Shown in pieces: positions 60,511-64,000 of a DNA stretch of 64,000 nucleotides. A model generated the notes under the pieces. The model searched no databases. It had not been told where the DNA came from and was given only the letters and a program-made list of their open reading frames with translations. Source of the DNA: Anthoceros angustus. Its lineage: Eukaryota; Streptophyta; Anthocerotopsida; Anthocerotales; Anthocerotaceae. The DNA lies in the NCBI GenBank assembly GCA_010909165.1, contig MU008154.1, forward strand, positions 248,001 through 312,000, in the 5' to 3' direction. Position numbers and translations under genes: made by a program. The stretch's first letter is position 1, and every line of letters starts with the position of its first letter.

Positions 60511-63366
60511 ATGCGTCAATTACCCTACCAAGGAACGCTGTGGGTCACGACGTTTCTGCAACTTTTGGCTCTGTATGAAGTCCGACCGTGGCTTGATTTG
60601 TCGTTCGGATCTGCAGTGGTTCCATTCTGTTGCTTCTGCTTTGGAGCTTCAGCTATCATCTTCAGCTTTTTTCAGCCGGCTGGGAGACGAAGGCCCTTGA
60701 CAGCTGCTCAGCGTGGGTTGCTGCTGGTAGGAGGGGTCGTTTTGGCAGTCCAGACCATACTGAGGTATGTGGGTCTTAGATATACCGGACCTCTGCAAAC
60801 GATACTAGGGGAGTATGCCGGCGCTGTTGTGGGCAGTCTCTTTGTTCAGCCGCTGTCAAAGCGTGTCGATTGGTCTTGTAAGACCCGCGTCCTCGTTGTC
60901 TCAGGCAGCGTAGGCTACCTACTTACGCTAGGATGGACTGCAGCGTCATGCTGCCCCTTGTTTCCAAGTTTGGGCTCCAGATCCCGGGTATCTGGGTCTG
61001 GATTTGGGGAAGGAGCAGGTGGTGGAAAGGTTTGTGGCAGCCTGTATCCAGTTGTGGCAGCGGTCCTGTCAGGAATTCTCACAGCTCTCAGCAGAGCTAT
61101 TTCAGCTCAAGCTCCTCTGAAAAGTGTTTCTAGAAAACGTCAATTCTTTGTCAGCTATGCAGCTGCGGCTCTCTTCCTGCTGCCTTGGACACTACTGCTG
61201 CTCATTATCCAGCAAGAGCCAGTTGTCAGCTTCTCTATGGTATGGCCTCTGATAAGCACGGTTGCTCTGGGAATGATGCTAGCTTTTTTCGGCGACTCCT
61301 TCTCCGTTGTATCACCCACATCATTGTGGCACTATGTTCTAAGCCTCTGCTGTTTGGTTGTTCTGGAACTCCTTTTCAACATGGACTTCTCGCCACTGGG
61401 GTTTCTGCTTTGCAGTGTCTTGCTGGGTTTGGGGGTGGGAGAAATGTCCTATGCAGCAAGGGAGTTGGCACATAGTTCCGGCATGGATAACAGTGTGTCC
61501 TCATTTCTGCCACTGGCAGCTGTGGTTGTGGATGCCTTAAGGCATATCTCATCAGATTTGAAGTCCAGGAAGATTGCTATGTTTCTCTTTATAAACACGG
61601 CCTATATGATTGTTGAGTTCACTTATGGTTTTCTCAGCAATAGTTTGGGACTCATATCAGACGCCTGTCACATGCTGTTTGATTGTGCGGCGCTTGCTAT
61701 TGGCCTCTATGCAGCATACATTGCGCGACTGCCACCCAGTGCAAAGTTTAGCTATGGTTATGGAAGGTTCGAAGTGCTATCAGGCTATGCAAATGCAGTT
61801 TTTTTGGTACTTGTGGCTGCTCTAATAGTGCTTGAGTCATTTGAAAGAATTCTGGACCCTCCAGAGATTTCAACGGAGAGCTTGCTGTTTGTTTCTGTTG
61901 GTGGTTTATTTGTTAACATCGTTGGACTGATTTTTTTTCACGAAGCCCACCATCATGCCCATGGCGGATCTTGTGCACATTCTCATCCACGGGAGCCTAG
62001 CGGAAAAGCTCTTGTTCAGACTCGGGAATCCTATTATGGGAACCATGTGCATGTCAATCAAGGTAACCTGGAGCCTGTAGTCACAAAGCAACACCTGCTG
62101 GAAAAGGATGATCATGGGCATTATGACAGTACTTGGGAACACGTGCACCGTCATCACGGGTCTGAAAAAGGGCGTCCTGACCTTGGCAGTGTTGGTCACG
62201 ATGGCCATCACTTGCAAGCTGGGCCAGGCTTATTGCACAATCACTGTACTGCGTGCCATTCGGACCAGGAGCCCAGAGAGCGTTTTTTGTACAAGGAGCA
62301 AGAAGGACAACCCCTGTCAAAAATGCTGGTCACAAAGCCAGTTCCGGAAGTCCATGAACAGTTGCATCAAAGGACTGGTGATGCAGACACTGTGAAGATT
62401 TTTTCTGAGAATCAGCACTCCGATCATGGACATTGTCCTTCTTTGGACCTGATTGCAAATGGTGATCACCATGCACGGTGCAAGCATACTATGGATCACA
62501 ACCATCAACACGGCTGTTCTGTTCCGCAGACACGTCGTCATCCTGGGCACCAACAAGGTGGTGATCCTGGGAGACATAGCCATATTTCTACTGCAGGTCA
62601 ATGCTGTAATGCTGAGCTACACGAGAGCCGTGGGCACATTCAGGGTGATCACCACCACCATCACCACCAGGGAAGTGATATTGGCAGACATAGCCAACTT
62701 TTGACTACAGACCAATGCATCATTGTCCAGTCAATTTATGATCATGGGCGCCACCATGACAATCATGGCCACCACCATGATGATCATGGCCACCAACATG
62801 ATGAGCATGGCCACCATCATGATGATCACGGACACCACCATGTTGGTTGTGACCACCACAAAGACGAACATGACCATTTCAAAGGGGAAGATGACCACCA
62901 CCACGATCACCACCAGCACTCTGATTTGAATATGGAAGGCATTTTTTTACATGTCTTGGCCGACACATTAGGAAGTGTTGGTGTCGTTATATCAACTGTG
63001 TTGTTGAAGTACAAGGGTTGGGTGCTAGCCGATGCAGCGTGCTCAATTTTTATCTCGGTAATGATTGTATCCACAGTAGTCCCTCTCCTTAGAAGCTCCT
63101 CAGACATTCTAGTTTTAAGGGTACCTAGGTCTGCGGAACATCGCATTAGGACTGCAATGGAGAAGCTAAGGCACATTCCTGGCTTGCACGACTGTCAGCG
63201 GGTGCATGTTTGGAGTCTGACAGATAAGGAGGTTGTAGGCAGTCTCCATGCACATGCTGGATTTGGAGCAGACAAGTATGAGCTGCGAGGTCAGGTATCC
63301 CAGGTACTGCATGCTAGTGGGATTGGAGATATTACATTTCAAATTGAAGAGGTGGATGGACTGTAA
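60511..63366 (+). CDS. MTP12: Zinc transporter of the MTP12/ZnT5 type (cation diffusion facilitator)
   Basis: Moves Zn2+ into the Golgi or early secretory compartments. The known family member works as a heterodimer with an MTP5/ZnT6-type partner. One exon of 951 residues from the ATG at 60511. The first 340 residues form the extra hydrophobic N-terminal region special to this subgroup (about nine segments). The CDF core follows: FLFINTAYMIVEFTYGF, then SDACHMLFD (HxxxD metal site, about residue 386), YGYGRFEVLSGYANAVFLV and FFHEAHHHAHG. A His-rich cytosolic loop of about 330 residues (about 478-806) precedes HVLADTLGSVGVV (second HxxxD) and the C-terminal domain ending QIEEVDGL. Both metal sites are intact. 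The loop is much longer than usual. Confidence 0.93.
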   Translation: MRQLPYQGTLWVTTFLQLLALYEVRPWLDLSFGSAVVPFCCFCFGASAIIFSFFQPAGRRRPLTAAQRGLLLVGGVVLAVQTILRYVGLRYTGPLQTILGEYAGAVVGSLFVQPLSKRVDWSCKTRVLVVSGSVGYLLTLGWTAASCCPLFPSLGSRSRVSGSGFGEGAGGGKVCGSLYPVVAAVLSGILTALSRAISAQAPLKSVSRKRQFFVSYAAAALFLLPWTLLLLIIQQEPVVSFSMVWPLISTVALGMMLAFFGDSFSVVSPTSLWHYVLSLCCLVVLELLFNMDFSPLGFLLCSVLLGLGVGEMSYAARELAHSSGMDNSVSSFLPLAAVVVDALRHISSDLKSRKIAMFLFINTAYMIVEFTYGFLSNSLGLISDACHMLFDCAALAIGLYAAYIARLPPSAKFSYGYGRFEVLSGYANAVFLVLVAALIVLESFERILDPPEISTESLLFVSVGGLFVNIVGLIFFHEAHHHAHGGSCAHSHPREPSGKALVQTRESYYGNHVHVNQGNLEPVVTKQHLLEKDDHGHYDSTWEHVHRHHGSEKGRPDLGSVGHDGHHLQAGPGLLHNHCTACHSDQEPRERFLYKEQEGQPLSKMLVTKPVPEVHEQLHQRTGDADTVKIFSENQHSDHGHCPSLDLIANGDHHARCKHTMDHNHQHGCSVPQTRRHPGHQQGGDPGRHSHISTAGQCCNAELHESRGHIQGDHHHHHHQGSDIGRHSQLLTTDQCIIVQSIYDHGRHHDNHGHHHDDHGHQHDEHGHHHDDHGHHHVGCDHHKDEHDHFKGEDDHHHDHHQHSDLNMEGIFLHVLADTLGSVGVVISTVLLKYKGWVLADAACSIFISVMIVSTVVPLLRSSSDILVLRVPRSAEHRIRTAMEKLRHIPGLHDCQRVHVWSLTDKEVVGSLHAHAGFGADKYELRGQVSQVLHASGIGDITFQIEEVDGL
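62640..62925 (+). repeat. His/Asp-rich coding repeat of the MTP12 loop
   Basis: A microsatellite-like run of CACCATGATGATCATGGC-type 18-bp units encodes HHDDHGHHHDDHG repeats. The frame is preserved. Confidence 0.85.
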
Positions 63367-64000
63367 GGAGTATATATGGATTTGGGTTTCCTTACAGCAT
63401 GTTGAGCGATTCTCTAAACTTGTCATGTGCTGGTAAGTTTTGGCTTCCACTGTCAGACTTCCTGTGTCTTTTGGTATGAGTTCATCTTTCTGGAATCCTT
63501 TGCAATTACCCCCGACACCTTCCAGCTTACACACTGCCATGCATAAGACCACGTGTTGCGTTTGAAATCAGTTGCACGACATGGCTCATCTTGTATTCCT
63601 CATATACACATGGCTCCCTGAGTTGAGCAAGCTCAGATGAGATGTGCTGATACTAGAATGGATTGTTGTATGGTTGTGTAGTGGTGCAAGCAACCCGAAG
63701 TGGTGTTCAAGTGATCAACGGTGGTGCGACAGGTTTACAATGGCAAGCATGTTAACCTCATTGCTGTTCAAATCCGAACACAAATTAGAAGTAACCAAAG
63801 CTCGCTGTTTCTCAGCATTGTGGCTCCTCTGTTCAAAAAACGAGGTCATGATGTTTTCTTTAACCTCTGTTTGTATCCCAGGTTACCTCACCATCCTTCC
63901 CAGGTACTGCATGCTAGTGGTAGTTTCTTCACTCGGTGGCAACGTATTGACACCTTTGGGTCACTACTTGCTTTGCCACGTGCTCCCGAAGTAAACGTCT
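63367..64000. other. 3' flank of MTP12 to the window end
   Basis: No gene seen. 63898-63920 exactly repeats a 23-bp word of the MTP12 coding end (63298-63320, TCCCAGGTACTGCATGCTAG and three more bases). Confidence 0.5.

Noticed and set aside
62719-62929. Methionine/valine-rich open frames on both strands in the MTP12 loop
   Set aside because: They are shadow frames of the His/Asp codon repeat.

Overview
The window is nuclear DNA of a land plant. The reasons are spliced genes of plant families (RABA-type Rab GTPase, nepenthesin-type aspartic protease, A-type cytochrome P450s, a PLS-class PPR protein, an MTP12-type zinc transporter), a Ty1/copia element with an initiator-Met tRNA primer site, and telo-boxes. 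Most introns are about 80-150 bp and the PPR protein is long with near-identical repeats. I therefore favour a compact-gened seed-free plant (lycophyte or bryophyte), but the species cannot be fixed from the sequence.

Layout. 1-8026 is a mosaic of duplicated repeat blocks holding two copies of a pogo-like TA-target DNA element and fragments of an unrecognised gene. 8226-9005 (-) is the N-terminal part of an SDE2 gene. 9.3-13.6 kb is repeat-rich: a MITE, a unit with 50-bp inverted ends, and satellite-like arrays. 14.7-15.6 kb (-) is a RABA GTPase, 16.3-18.3 kb (-) a TRA2/SR45a-like splicing factor and 19.0-19.6 kb (+) prefoldin subunit 3. 20.3-27.8 kb is a P450 cluster: two intact seven-exon genes, an inverted pseudogene between them, and a relic of the last exons. 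28.2-31.3 kb is a PPR gene, followed by a TMEM42-like membrane protein (31.8-32.2 kb) and an aspartic protease (32.7-34.5 kb).

35.2-44.05 kb holds copia relics and one complete copia element on the minus strand (36017-44048) with matched LTRs and a 5-bp target duplication. That element contains a 1.4-kb insertion in its reverse transcriptase and an internal tandem duplication. 45.2-48.7 kb and 53.7-57.2 kb are two tandem 13-exon genes for VIT/von Willebrand A proteins of the inter-alpha-trypsin-inhibitor-heavy-chain-related family, separated by repeat-rich DNA with a second MITE copy. 57.7-58.8 kb (-) is ribosomal protein uL22/RPL17, divergent from a KEOPS subunit CGI121/TPRKB gene (59.0-60.0 kb, +). 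60.5-63.4 kb is a single-exon MTP12/ZnT5-type zinc transporter.

Gene relationships. The genes do not form a pathway. Three local themes stand out: tandem duplication with divergence (P450s, VIT/vWA genes, PPR repeats), nested mobile DNA, and a shared divergent promoter between two translation-related genes. The most unusual signal is that duplicated repeat copies differ again and again by CAG/CTG being replaced by CG. This looks like a base-calling imprint of CHG cytosine methylation rather than biological mutation.
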